Below, one piece after another: positions 51,049-59,712 of a DNA stretch of 64,000 bases. The stretch is taken from positions 372,001 to 436,000 of the forward strand of contig CAZQWG010000002.1 of assembly GCA_964596985.1 (NCBI GenBank), in the 5' to 3' direction. The notes under the pieces were generated by a model. The model did no database searches. It was given only the letters and a program-made list of their open reading frames with translations, and was not told where the DNA came from. The stretch comes from GCA-020345945 sp964596985. GTDB lineage: Archaea > Thermoproteota > Bathyarchaeia > RBG-16-48-13 > GCA-020345945. Each line of letters begins with the position of its first letter. Positions within the stretch are counted from its first letter, which is position 1. A program made the translations under genes and the position numbers.

Positions 51049-53160
51049 ATGCTTGAGGAATTCTTCAGACCTTCTTCTGCAGCGGTCATCGGGGCGTCTC
51101 GCAACCCGACAAAGGTAGGACACCAGATTCTGAGAAACCTAGTCGACAGCAACTTTCCTGGAGAGATCTATCCTGTCAATCCGAAAGCCGACACGATCCA
51201 CGGCCTGAAATGCTATTCTCAGGTCTCTGAGATCTCAGGGGAGATTGATCTTGCTCTTGTCGCGGTTCCTGCCCGTTTCGTCCTAGACGTAGCAAAGCAA
51301 TGCGGAGAGAAGAGAGTCAAGGGAATACTCGTCGTGTCTGCCGGATTCAAGGAGACCGGTTTGGAAGGAGCGGAACTCGAGCGGCAACTTGTGGAGGTCT
51401 GTGAGAAGTACGGTATGAGACTTCTGGGACCTAACTGTCTAGGGGTGACAGACACCTTTACGCCTATGAACGCAGCTTTTTCTCCAAAGATGCCGTTGAG
51501 AGGGAATATCGCCTTTCTCTCCCAGAGCGGTGCCATCTGCACGGCTGTCTTAGATTGGTCCCTCAGAGAGAACATAGGCTTCAGCAGATTCATCAGCCTT
51601 GGAAACAAAGCCGACCTGGATGAGACGGATTTTATGCTCTCTCTGGCAGACGACGATAATACCCAGGTCATACTGATCTACCTAGAGGGAGTCAAAGACG
51701 GGATACGTTTCGTCTCGGTTGCGCGTGAAGTTACAAGGAAGAAACCTGTGATCGTTGTAAAATCGGGGGTTTCCGATGCCGGCGCCAGAGCGATCTCCTC
51801 CCATACAGGTTCGATGGCTGGTAGCGATGTAGCTTTTGACGTAGCCTTTAGGAAGAGTGGCGTCATCCGAGCAATGACCATGGAAGGATTATTCGATTTG
51901 GCTTTGGCATTCTCAAGCCAGCCTCGCCTTGAGGAGCCTCACGTTGTGATATTGACTAACGCCGGTGGACCGGGAATTCTGGCGACAGACGCCTGTGAGA
52001 AACATGGTCTGAGACCTATCTCATTCGGGGCAGGGTTGATCAACGTGTTGCGGGATAATCTTCCCCGAGAGGCTTCTCTACATAATCCTATAGATGTGCT
52101 TGGAGACGCGACGGCTGAACGATACGGCTTTGCTTTAGAGAAGATTCTGGAGTACGAGGAATCTGCTAGCGTAATCGTCATTTTAACCCCCCAGGCGGTT
52201 ACCGAGCCTGAGAAGACCGCTGAACTCATCTGCGGTCTTCGTAGGAAGTTCCCTGACAAACCAATTGTCACTTCCTTTTTAGGCGGGGAACAGGTGGAGA
52301 AGGCTATCGATATCCTTCAAGAGTGCGGCATTCCCAACTATCCCTTCCCGGAGAGGGCGGTATTCGCTCTCTCTAAACTTGCAGACTACTACCGCTATCT
52401 TGGCAGTCCTATTGAGGACAAGGTTCCTGAGTTTGATGTCAATCGGAATAGGGTTGCGGGGATCTTCAAAAGGGTCAGAGCCGATGGTCGTGTATCCCTG
52501 CTGGGAACCGAAGCGAAGGAAGTGGTAACAGTATATGGTATCCTGACTCCTCTCAGTGGACTGGCGAAGAGTGCCGAGGAGGCGGTAAGCCTAGCTAAGG
52601 TAGTGGGGTATCCAGTGGTTATGAAGGTAGCATCTCCGCAAATCCTGCACAAGACGGACATCGGAGGCGTGCTACTCAACATATCCTCGCCGACAGGTGT
52701 AGAGGCAGCCTTCGGTCAGATCCTAGAAAACGCAAGTCGCTTTGTTCCAAATGCAACGATCTACGGGGTTGAGGTACAGAAGATGGCTCCAGTAGGAAAA
52801 GAGATGATAATAGGTATGCATAGGGACCCTCAGTTTGGACCATTGCTGATGTTCGGGCTCGGGGGAATATACGTCAATTTCCTGAAGGACGTCTCCTTCA
52901 GTTTGTCTCCTATCTCACGCCACGATGCATCGAACATGATCCTTGAAACGAAAGCGTATACCTTATTGAGGGGAATTAGAGGAGAAAAGCCGTCCGACAT
53001 CGACTCGATCGAGGATGTTCTCCTCCGAATGTCCCAAATGGTAACCGATTTTCCTGAGATCGTTGAGGTCGACATAAATCCCCTGCTGGTCTATGAAAAG
53101 GGGAAAGGATCATTAGCCCCGGACGTCAAGATAACCATTAGCCCCAAGGAGGGAGCCTAG
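51049..53160 (+). CDS. acd: ADP-forming acyl-CoA synthetase (acetate-CoA ligase), fused alpha-beta
   Basis: A 703-aa ACD that converts acyl-CoA, ADP and phosphate to acid, CoA and ATP in archaeal energy metabolism. The alpha part has the CoA-binding Rossmann start AAVIGASRNPTKVGHQI, the phosphohistidine-region neighbours FLSQSGAICTAVLDW and SSHTGSMAGSD. The beta part is the ATP-grasp domain (SLAKVVGYPVVMKVASPQIL through FPEIVEVDINPLLVY). The alpha-beta order in one chain matches the fused forms. Two bases separate it from the BioD/DRTGG gene. Confidence 0.94.
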   Translation: MLEEFFRPSSAAVIGASRNPTKVGHQILRNLVDSNFPGEIYPVNPKADTIHGLKCYSQVSEISGEIDLALVAVPARFVLDVAKQCGEKRVKGILVVSAGFKETGLEGAELERQLVEVCEKYGMRLLGPNCLGVTDTFTPMNAAFSPKMPLRGNIAFLSQSGAICTAVLDWSLRENIGFSRFISLGNKADLDETDFMLSLADDDNTQVILIYLEGVKDGIRFVSVAREVTRKKPVIVVKSGVSDAGARAISSHTGSMAGSDVAFDVAFRKSGVIRAMTMEGLFDLALAFSSQPRLEEPHVVILTNAGGPGILATDACEKHGLRPISFGAGLINVLRDNLPREASLHNPIDVLGDATAERYGFALEKILEYEESASVIVILTPQAVTEPEKTAELICGLRRKFPDKPIVTSFLGGEQVEKAIDILQECGIPNYPFPERAVFALSKLADYYRYLGSPIEDKVPEFDVNRNRVAGIFKRVRADGRVSLLGTEAKEVVTVYGILTPLSGLAKSAEEAVSLAKVVGYPVVMKVASPQILHKTDIGGVLLNISSPTGVEAAFGQILENASRFVPNATIYGVEVQKMAPVGKEMIIGMHRDPQFGPLLMFGLGGIYVNFLKDVSFSLSPISRHDASNMILETKAYTLLRGIRGEKPSDIDSIEDVLLRMSQMVTDFPEIVEVDINPLLVYEKGKGSLAPDVKITISPKEGA

Positions 53161-53162
53161 CA

Positions 53163-54245
53163 TTGAAGAAACCTGCATCTATCTACCTAACCTCCCCTAA
53201 GCTGTTCGTTGGAAAAACCGCTGTCTGCCTTGGATTGGGGATGAAGTTTCGTGAAGAGGGATACAAGGTTGGATACTTCAAACCCCTAGGGCTGGAAATG
53301 GGGAGAACCGTTGACGGAGAACCGTACGATGAAGATGTAGCGTTGATGAAAGACGCACTTGAACTCGAGTCTCCTCTGGAGCATATTGCGCCTGTTACAC
53401 TTGGAAGATACTTCCTTGAGGAGACCCTGAAGGTTGGTGCTGAGTTACTCTTCCGCAGAATCCAAGAAGGATTTCGGAAGGTCTCCGATGGTGTCGATAT
53501 TCTTCTGATAGAGGGTACCTATTTCTCCGCATTCGGCTCCCATATTGGACTCTCGGCTCCCAGACTCTCAAAGGAGCTGGACTCGAAGATTCTCCTTGTC
53601 TCGAAGTTTGAGAACGACTGTGTCGTCGACGAACTGTTTCGAGAGAAGACCTGTATTGAGCGTCAGAAAGCCGAGATTCTTGGGTACATCCTCAACGATG
53701 TAAAAAGACAGGTTCTCGAAAGGGTTCGGGATCTTGCGGTGCCAATATTGGAGAAAAACGGTCTCAAGAATTGGGGAATTATCCCATCGAACGTGAAACT
53801 CACTTCACCTACAGTTAGGGAGATATATGAGAATCTGGGGGGAGAGCTTCTCGCTTGCGGGGATAGACTGGAGAGACTCGTCGAGGAGTTTCTTGTGGGG
53901 GCGATGACCCCGGAGAGCGCGTTGAGCTATTTCAGGAGAGCGACGAACAAGGCGGTTGTAACCGGTGGGGACAGAGCAGACATCGCGCTATCCGCGTTGG
54001 AGACGGACACGAGTGTCCTGATACTTACTGGGAATCTGTATCCCAGCGTCCGGGTGTTGGCGAGAGCGGACGAGAAAGGGGTGCCAGTGCTGCTGGTTCC
54101 ATACGACACTTTTACGACAATCGACAGGATATCTCAGATATCCGGCAAGATCAAACCCGGGGATTCCAAGCGTATAGAACTGGCTCGGGAAATGGTCGCG
54201 GAGAATATCCGTTGGAAGGAGATGATTGATTCTCTACTCGGCTAG
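53163..54245 (+). CDS. BioD-like P-loop/DRTGG-domain protein (Pta N-terminal-like)
   Basis: A 360-aa protein of a BioD-like AAA_26 domain followed by a DRTGG domain, the arrangement seen at the N-terminus of long bacterial phosphotransacetylases. The P-loop is SPKLFVGKTAVCLGLG and the KPLG element follows at about 35. The DRTGG region is around VTGGDRADIALSALETDT near residue 260. No PTA catalytic domain follows. The start is TTG behind AAGGAGGG. In an operon with ACD, it may regulate acyl-CoA metabolism (inference). Confidence 0.87.
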   Translation: MKKPASIYLTSPKLFVGKTAVCLGLGMKFREEGYKVGYFKPLGLEMGRTVDGEPYDEDVALMKDALELESPLEHIAPVTLGRYFLEETLKVGAELLFRRIQEGFRKVSDGVDILLIEGTYFSAFGSHIGLSAPRLSKELDSKILLVSKFENDCVVDELFREKTCIERQKAEILGYILNDVKRQVLERVRDLAVPILEKNGLKNWGIIPSNVKLTSPTVREIYENLGGELLACGDRLERLVEEFLVGAMTPESALSYFRRATNKAVVTGGDRADIALSALETDTSVLILTGNLYPSVRVLARADEKGVPVLLVPYDTFTTIDRISQISGKIKPGDSKRIELAREMVAENIRWKEMIDSLLG

Positions 54246-54328
54246 CTCCAAGTCGAGTCAAGACTCTATTATTTATGGTTCGAAAGTTCTATATTCGACA
54301 TATCCTCTTTCACCTTGGAGCTGGCTTT

Positions 54329-55333
54329 TTGTCCTGTACCGTTGTAGTAGGAGGATTCTTTGGAGACGAAGGCAAGGGCAAGATCGTCTCTTATCTTGCT
54401 CTCAGAGACGATGTCCGTGCTGTCGTCCGTGGAGGAGTAGGTCCCAACGCTGGCCATACCACGGTGTGGCGGGGGAAGGAATACAAGCTTAGGATGCTGC
54501 CGAGTGCCTTCATGAATCCGAAAACACGTCTTCTCGTCGGATCAGGGGTTCTCGTCAACCCGAAAATCTTGCTTGAGGAGATCGAACAGACCTCTACAGG
54601 TGACCGGGTCGGCGTGGACCCAAACTGTGCGATCATCGAAGATAGGCATATCCAGGCAGACAGGTCTTCTGATTATCTCAAAGGGAAGATCGGAACCACA
54701 GGAACGGGTTGCGGTCCGTGCAACGCTGACAGGGTCAATAGGATCGCGAAGATCGCCCGGGACATCGATGTATTAGCCCCCTATCTGACGGATGTTCCGT
54801 TGGAGGTGAACGGGTTGGTGGATGATGGGAAGAACGTGTTGGTCGAGGGAACGCAAGGAACCTTCTTGTCCCTTTTCCATGGTACTTATCCCTTCTGTAC
54901 GTCAAAGGATGTGACCGCGTCTGCTATATGCTCAGACGTCGGGATTGGACCGACCAAGATCTCGGGTGTCTTGACGATCTTCAAAGCCTACACTACCCGT
55001 GTCGGTGGAGGTCCTCTTGAGGGGGAGCTTCCAGCTGAAGAGGCTGATCGTCGAGGGTGGAGTGAGTTCGGGGCTGTAACTGGACGAAGGCGGAGAGCAT
55101 CTGAATTCAACTTCAAGCTTGCCAAGAGAGCAGTCATGCTGAATGGGGCGACGATGGCAGCGGTAACCAAGCTGGATATCCTTTTTCCTGAAAGCAAGGG
55201 GTGTAAGACGTTCGACGCTCTGCCTGACGCAGCCAAGACCTTCGTGGACAAGATCGAGCAGGAGATAGGCATCCCGGTCGCCATTCTCGGAATCGGCCCT
55301 GGAACCTATGATGTAATCGATCGGAGATGCTAG
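54329..55333 (+). CDS. purA: Adenylosuccinate synthetase
   Basis: A 334-aa PurA, condensing IMP with aspartate using GTP toward AMP. The N-terminal GTP-binding loop is VVVGGFFGDEGKGKIV, and the IMP/Asp residues appear in GPNAGHT and the C-terminal TKLDIL. The shorter length (about 100 residues fewer than bacterial PurA) is typical of archaea. The open frame begins at 54275, but TTG 54329 with GGAGC upstream gives the family start. It follows the ACD operon by about 85 bases, with no functional link. Confidence 0.93.
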   Translation: MSCTVVVGGFFGDEGKGKIVSYLALRDDVRAVVRGGVGPNAGHTTVWRGKEYKLRMLPSAFMNPKTRLLVGSGVLVNPKILLEEIEQTSTGDRVGVDPNCAIIEDRHIQADRSSDYLKGKIGTTGTGCGPCNADRVNRIAKIARDIDVLAPYLTDVPLEVNGLVDDGKNVLVEGTQGTFLSLFHGTYPFCTSKDVTASAICSDVGIGPTKISGVLTIFKAYTTRVGGGPLEGELPAEEADRRGWSEFGAVTGRRRRASEFNFKLAKRAVMLNGATMAAVTKLDILFPESKGCKTFDALPDAAKTFVDKIEQEIGIPVAILGIGPGTYDVIDRRC

Positions 55334-55426
55334 AAAATCTTCGAGGGCTCAGCTATCGGTGACTATGATCTTCCTCTTATGCTCGTTGTTCTTTTGACGG
55401 AGATTCTTGCAGTGGGTGTGTAGCCG

Positions 55427-55936
55427 GTGGGAAATTTAGGTCAGCGTCGGGGGCGATACGGGCATGTGGCAGTGGGAGGCACCTTTGATCTTCTCCATTC
55501 CGGTCATGACGAGTTGTTGGAGAAGGCGTTGGAAATCGGGGAAAGGGTTACTATAGGTTTGACCACGGATGGATTGGTGTCGCAGATGTATAAGGGTCAC
55601 AAGGTGGCGAATTATGAGGGCAGGTTGAGCGCGCTCAAGAGTTATCTTTCAGTTAGAAATGCGTTGGATAGAACTGAAATCGTTCCTCTCGTGGATCCGT
55701 TTGGATCGGCTGCCCATGAGAGTGATTTTGATGCGATCGTTGTCAGCAGAGAAACCGAGTCCGGAGCGGAACGAATCAACGAGATCAGAAGAACGAAGAA
55801 CATGAGTGAGCTTGCGATTGTGGTGATAGAGATGGTTCTGGGCGAGGATGGCATACCGATTTCAAGTACACGAATCCGTCAAGGTGTCATAGATCGTCAC
55901 GGTAAGCTAAGAGGCACTGGCTGTGATTTAGCCTGA
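55427..55936 (+). CDS. coaD: Pantetheine-phosphate adenylyltransferase, archaeal type
   Basis: A 169-aa nucleotidyltransferase of the archaeal PPAT family in coenzyme A synthesis. Motifs are VGGTFDLLHSGHDELL (T/HxGH nucleotide site, residues 17-32), GLTTDGLV, and ISSTRIRQG near the C-terminus (ISSTxIR). The start is GTG, following TAGCCG. Length fits the archaeal family, not bacterial CoaD. Confidence 0.93.
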   Translation: MGNLGQRRGRYGHVAVGGTFDLLHSGHDELLEKALEIGERVTIGLTTDGLVSQMYKGHKVANYEGRLSALKSYLSVRNALDRTEIVPLVDPFGSAAHESDFDAIVVSRETESGAERINEIRRTKNMSELAIVVIEMVLGEDGIPISSTRIRQGVIDRHGKLRGTGCDLA

Positions 55937-56030
55937 CTGTCTAGATCTCGGTTCTTCGCTTCGGGTTTGCTGAGCCTATCATAGAAGCACTTATTTGGGA
56001 TTAGTCTCCTCTCAGTTTTCTAAGATTCTG

Positions 56031-56306
56031 ATGAAAGAGGCATCATACAAGGCAACTAAAGGATTGATTCGAATCCGCCTTGAGGCGGAGGACGGAGCTA
56101 TCAAGGATTTAGAGATTTCAGGGGATTTCTTCATGTACCCTGAGGATAGGCTTTGGGAGTTGGAGAAATTCCTGATCGGGAAGAGGATTGAAAAGGCTTC
56201 TCTGGTGAACGAGATCTCAAGCTTTTATGATCACTTCGAGGTGAGGAGTCCCGGGGTCGTCCCTGAGGATTTCGCGAATGCAATCCTCTTGGCATCTGAG
56301 AACTAG
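56031..56306 (+). CDS. lplB: Lipoate-protein ligase C-terminal-domain protein (LplB-like)
   Basis: A 91-aa stand-alone lipoate ligase accessory domain (PF10437). It starts MKEASYKATKGLIRIRLEAE, followed by GAIKDLEISGDFFMYPED and LEKFLIGKRIEKASLVNEI. In some archaea, LplA and LplB are separate and both are needed to attach lipoate. No lplA is in the window. ATG 56031 is chosen over TTG 55995 by family start. No ribosome site is seen, so a leaderless transcript is possible. Confidence 0.82.
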   Translation: MKEASYKATKGLIRIRLEAEDGAIKDLEISGDFFMYPEDRLWELEKFLIGKRIEKASLVNEISSFYDHFEVRSPGVVPEDFANAILLASEN

Positions 56307-56527
56307 AGCTACCTAGAGAATGCATAACATTCCTTCAAGGGTTGAAACGTTAGGTAAGGAATGGATTAAGCCGAAGGGATTCTATTCAGACCGGGTCCTT
56401 TCCTGCTCTTATCTCCTTGCAAAACGGTGTAGGCTGTTCTCTTCCAGCCATCTTCCTAAAACAGAGGAAGTGTTCCCATGCTTCCCGTAGAATCGGAAGT
56501 GCCTTTTCAGACTTGCTGAAAGTATGC

Positions 56528-56713
56528 TCAGAACTTGCCTGAACCGTGGCATACAGGGCAGTTTTTCATACCCTTACCTTTGCAGACAGAGCATTTCTTT
56601 GAGTTGTTCTTTCCTGTACCGTAGCATTCACTGCAGAATATCTTTCCTCTTCCGGCGCATGTCGGGCAGAGTTCGCCCTTTTCCCCTTCCTGGACACGTC
56701 CTTGCGGTACCAC
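56528..56713 (-). CDS. DnaJ-type CxxCxGxG zinc-finger protein
   Basis: A 61-aa protein with four repeats of the DnaJ cysteine-rich motif: CPTCAGRGK, CSECYGTGK, CSVCKGKGM and CPVCHGSGK. That is a complete pair of zinc sites as in DnaJ, but without a J domain. The start is GTG. It could act as a small redox chaperone or an unrelated zinc scaffold. The upstream 360 bases hold no J-domain remnant that I can see. Confidence 0.75.
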   Translation of the reverse strand: MVPQGRVQEGEKGELCPTCAGRGKIFCSECYGTGKNNSKKCSVCKGKGMKNCPVCHGSGKF

Positions 56714-57073
56714 TTAGTCCTCCTCTTCAACACGCATTCTCTATGTTTCCCTAAAGAGATAAGGAGTGCCCAAGACTGCTGCCATCTATTTGAGGAAGCA
56801 GGTAGGGACAACTGTAGAACAGTCTCAGGGCATGAGGGTTTCATTCAGGTTTTGGTGAAGTGTCGGGTCATCTTCCCGTTCTTGTGGGCAGTTAGACTCT
56901 CCGAAACCTTGTAGCGGTCAAATCGTCGCTATTGTACTGCTACTCCTCTTCGATCTCAGTGTTCTTTCTCTTCCGTTCCCTCTGTTCCTTCTCTCTTTCT
57001 CTCTGTTTCTACTCGCTACCTTCAGACGGAGGAGGTAGGCATCTATTCACGGGTAGGTTCTCTTCCAGCGCGC
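56714..57073. other. Intergenic region with pyrimidine tract
   Basis: 360 bases without a supported gene. A run of nearly pure pyrimidines on the + strand lies at about 56958-57010 (TTCTCTTCC, TTCTCTCTTTCTCTC blocks), i.e. a purine tract on the minus strand. Nothing else is recognised. Confidence 0.4.
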
Positions 57074-57340
57074 TCAATATCCTGACTTGTCGTTATAATA
57101 TCCCCATAGAGTTAGTAAGACGGCGAGTGTTGCAATTGAGCCTGCTGTAGCGTTCTCAGGGTATGTATTCCAGTAGTAGGTAACGGTGATGATCGAGAAG
57201 TAGAGTAAGCTAAGCGAAGAGATCCATAGGGCTGTGTACCTCCAGCGCTGGATCCAGTGTAGTATTTCGATTGGTAGTAGCACGTACCAGATAGCAAGGT
57301 CCCGAATCCAACTGAGGAATTTCGACAGTCTTCTTGCCAA
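57074..57340 (-). CDS. Small multi-span membrane protein, unknown
   Basis: An 88-aa protein with a basic N-terminus (MARRLSKFLSWIRD) and two to three hydrophobic segments (LAIWYVLLPIEIL, LWISSLSLLYFSIITVTYYW, and GSIATLAVLLTLWGYY). Positive-inside charges favour a cytoplasmic N-terminus. No family recognised. Confidence 0.6.
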   Translation of the reverse strand: MARRLSKFLSWIRDLAIWYVLLPIEILHWIQRWRYTALWISSLSLLYFSIITVTYYWNTYPENATAGSIATLAVLLTLWGYYNDKSGY

Positions 57341-57638
57341 AAGAGTATCGGAAGTTACATGTTTTCCTGAGTTCTTTTTACTTTCGCTCTTACTCTGCTT
57401 CTCTTAGGAACTCTTTGAGAAGTTTGAGCTTCTCTGTTTGCGACACTGTGAATAGTCCTTTCTCCGGCAGTAGGATTACGAGTCTGTATTCTTGGGTTCC
57501 GAGACATTCCAGGAACCTGTAGAGTACCTCTTTCTCAGATATTCCAGATTACCGTGTACAGATTTCACCGGTATGGTCTCTCCCCATGGAAATCGGTTTG
57601 GTTTTCTCTTTCTGGCGCGTGTTTAGGCTACGCCTATT
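57341..57638. other. Intergenic region containing a start-less reading frame
   Basis: The minus strand is open from 57548 to a TAA at 57390 and reads SEKEVLYRFLECLGTQEYRL, then VILLPEKGLFTVSQTEKLKL and a charged end. This looks like protein but has no ATG, and a TAA lies directly upstream. It may be a gene fragment or use an unusual start. Confidence 0.35.
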
Positions 57639-57971
57639 CTAGGGGGTCAGTATGTCCTCGGGTGATTCTGACTCTTCCTTCCTCATTCGAGTCCTTTCTT
57701 TCCGGATAATTGATGTAATCTCATCTAGATCCTCCTTGGTAAGCTGTGGCAGGATTTCTTTCACAATACTCACTAGGAGTTGGTACGATGAATCTTCAGT
57801 GGGTTCACCTGCTTGGTCTTGAGCAAGCTTACCTGCTTGGATACGGACGCTTTCAGGAGGATCTACTACGGGGATTGAAGTGACTTTCTTGTCGGGGTGT
57901 TGCTCCCTTATATGACTCTTAACCTCGTCATAGTTCTCAGTCAGAAAGCCGCAGACAGGACATTTGAACAA
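57639..57971 (-). CDS. C2H2-type zinc-finger protein
   Basis: A 110-aa protein. The N-terminus is one C2H2 finger (CPVCGFLTENYDEVKSHIRE with the second His in EQH). A linker and helical C-terminal part (SYQLLVSIVKEILPQLTKED, ITSIIRKERTRMRKEE) follow. Single C2H2 fingers are common in archaea and bind DNA or proteins. It is followed by an unrelated gene. No family recognised beyond the finger. Confidence 0.78.
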   Translation of the reverse strand: MFKCPVCGFLTENYDEVKSHIREQHPDKKVTSIPVVDPPESVRIQAGKLAQDQAGEPTEDSSYQLLVSIVKEILPQLTKEDLDEITSIIRKERTRMRKEESESPEDILTP

Positions 57972-58051
57972 ATCCTAATTCAGCCCTCTTTTTTGACGAT
58001 TGAATTCTTCTGAGTTTATGGAAGAATAGGTTTTCGTCGCAAACACGTAGT

Positions 58052-58303
58052 CTATGGGTTCATACGCGGGTCAGCTTCCTTTTGTTGTCTGTGTTCTTCC
58101 GTCTTCTCGACGCTGCCAGCATTTCCTCGGTCATCTTCCTGTTTCGCTTTGATCTTCTCGTAGGGTTCCCCGGGAAACTCGATCAGGCTTCTTATTTCCA
58201 TGTCTGGTTTCACGCCCATGTTCCCATACCCTGTATTCTCGGTTTGATCCCAGCCTAGACCCATGTTACCGGGTTTGAAGAGAAGGCTTAATATTCTCGG
58301 CAT
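58052..58303 (-). CDS. 83-aa low-complexity protein, unknown
   Basis: An ATG-started frame beginning MPRILSLLFKPGNMGLGWDQ. A Gly/Met-rich middle has repeated GNMG units (PGNMGLG, YGNMGVK). The C-terminus is highly charged and disordered (EKIKAKQEDDRGNAG, KTEEHRQQKEAD). The start is 18 bases from the divergent eL22-like gene. Coding is plausible but not certain. Confidence 0.45.
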   Translation of the reverse strand: MPRILSLLFKPGNMGLGWDQTENTGYGNMGVKPDMEIRSLIEFPGEPYEKIKAKQEDDRGNAGSVEKTEEHRQQKEADPRMNP

Positions 58304-58321
58304 TTCTCTATCCTCGGCAGT

Positions 58322-58624
58322 GTGGGGCAGGTTTTGCCGGAAATTAGGATCGACGTATCCGAGCTCATCGAAGAAGACGAGAATTATGCTGAATTACTGG
58401 CTGATTCCTTGAGAAGTCGAATAAACGTAGCTTTGGAAGCCTCCAAGCAAGAGGTTACGTTGACGTTCGAGGAGGGAGAGGAATCCTTGGCAAAGCGCAA
58501 GAGAATCCGTCAACTTCTCAAGAAGTTTCTTCACAAGAGGAAACTAAAGGAAGATTTCCGGGTTATCTCCGGTGGAGAAGAATCTTTCGTCATCAAGGGG
58601 AGGCGGAAGAGGGAGGTTGACTAG
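58322..58624 (+). CDS. eL22-like protein (eukaryotic ribosomal protein L22e resemblance)
   Basis: A 100-aa protein. It starts with an acidic segment (IDVSELIEEDE), then a helix (ENYAELLADSLRSRINV), a strand (EVTLTFEE), a strongly basic helix (KRKRIRQLLKKFLHKRKL) and a final strand pair (EDFRVISGGEESFVIKG). The order and key residues resemble eukaryotic eL22: ANFEQFLQERIKV, then ITVTS, then [20 protein letters not shown] and RVVANSKESYELRYF. Alignment was done by eye only. The gene starts with GTG and meets the next gene tail-to-tail with a 4-base overlap. Confidence 0.6.
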   Translation: MGQVLPEIRIDVSELIEEDENYAELLADSLRSRINVALEASKQEVTLTFEEGEESLAKRKRIRQLLKKFLHKRKLKEDFRVISGGEESFVIKGRRKREVD

Positions 58625-59055
58625 GACCCCCTGTTTTTCTTTTTTCTGTTCTTTGCCGACAGTTTTCTTATAGTATCGAACACCGATGCTTTTGCCTCTT
58701 CCACTTCGTCGCTTACTTTGTTCGATAATCCTTTCCCTTCGACCAGCTTCAGGGATTTCAACAGGGAGTCTCTTGCATCGATCAGACTCGACTTCATGTC
58801 TATCCTACTTACCCTCCTTCTTGTTCTTTCTACAATCTCGTTGTTTCCCGTCTCTGAAGAGACGAGGAATGATGTGTACTCGATCTCCGTGAATGCTCTC
58901 CACAATGAGTGGTCAAGTTCATCCTCCTTCCTGTTCGTATACGTTCGGGACGCCTTCTCGATGTTCTCTAGCGCTTTCCGTAGAGACGAGGCGATCTCTG
59001 CATTCTCCATTTCAGTCTTCTTCCCGAAAGTCTTAAGTGGAACGTTAAGAGACAA
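58621..59055 (-). CDS. Helical protein, unknown
   Basis: A 144-aa protein that is almost all charged helix (SSLRKALENIEKASRTYTNR, LIDARDSLLKSLKLVEGKG), ending in a basic tail (SAKNRKKKNRGS). It looks like a helical bundle with no catalytic motif. Its stop overlaps that of the eL22-like gene by 4 bases, and its start is 33 bases from the divergent membrane gene. No family recognised. Confidence 0.65.
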   Translation of the reverse strand: MSLNVPLKTFGKKTEMENAEIASSLRKALENIEKASRTYTNRKEDELDHSLWRAFTEIEYTSFLVSSETGNNEIVERTRRRVSRIDMKSSLIDARDSLLKSLKLVEGKGLSNKVSDEVEEAKASVFDTIRKLSAKNRKKKNRGS

Positions 59056-59088
59056 CTCTAAAACCGGTGTATCGGAGGATACTTAGGA

Positions 59089-59406
59089 TTGGATGATCGA
59101 GTTCTCGGTGGATTAATATTTATCGGTAGTGTTGCAGTCGCAGCTTTCTATCTATGGTGGATGTTTCTATCCCCCTGGCAAATGTACGCTATTATCGTAC
59201 CTGTACTGTTGGCGGTCCTATCTTTCCTTTTCATTGTGGCTTGGATCGGATGGACTATGGCGATGACCCCGGCACCGACCGCCATCGAGGAGACAATTCT
59301 CGAACAAGATTTCGAGGAAGAGAAACCGAAGAAGGAAGAGAAGCCGGCTAAGAAAACGACAAGGCGAAGATCGAGCAGGAGAAGGAGTAGAAGGACAAGA
59401 ACCTAA
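59089..59406 (+). CDS. Two-TM membrane protein with basic tail, unknown
   Basis: A 105-aa protein with two hydrophobic helices (about residues 7-27 and 33-57), then an acidic linker (EETILEQDFEEEKPK) and an Arg/Ser-rich tail (RRRSSRRRSRRTRT) that could contact nucleic acid or lipids. TTG start following GGAGGATAC. No family recognised. Confidence 0.65.
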   Translation: MDDRVLGGLIFIGSVAVAAFYLWWMFLSPWQMYAIIVPVLLAVLSFLFIVAWIGWTMAMTPAPTAIEETILEQDFEEEKPKKEEKPAKKTTRRRSSRRRSRRTRT

Positions 59407-59712
59407 ACCTTCAACCTCTCCATCCTTTTTATCGCTGTCCCTGCTATTCGAGTATAGTAGGTCAATGTACCCCTGTTCTCAGTCTGAATTGACTGCTGTG
59501 TTCCCTACTATTAGACGAACGAAGGAGTATTGCATTTTTTCTTCTGATTCCTTGATGAAGGAAATCCGAGTCGTTTTAGAGTCGATGTAGGGACGTAGAC
59601 ATTCGTCCTTCTACGGTTTTTTAGGATCAGACTTGAAAAGAGTTAATTCGTCGACATCGAGAAAGAGATCCCCGTGGGCGTGTTGGATGATTCAACGGGA
59701 GTCCAGTAGGTA
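59407..59712. other. Intergenic region, no gene seen
   Basis: 306 bases. A small hairpin ACGTAGACATTCGTCCTTCTACGG followed by TTTTTT lies near 59592-59622 and could be a terminator. It reads rightward but no gene ends nearby. Confidence 0.35.
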
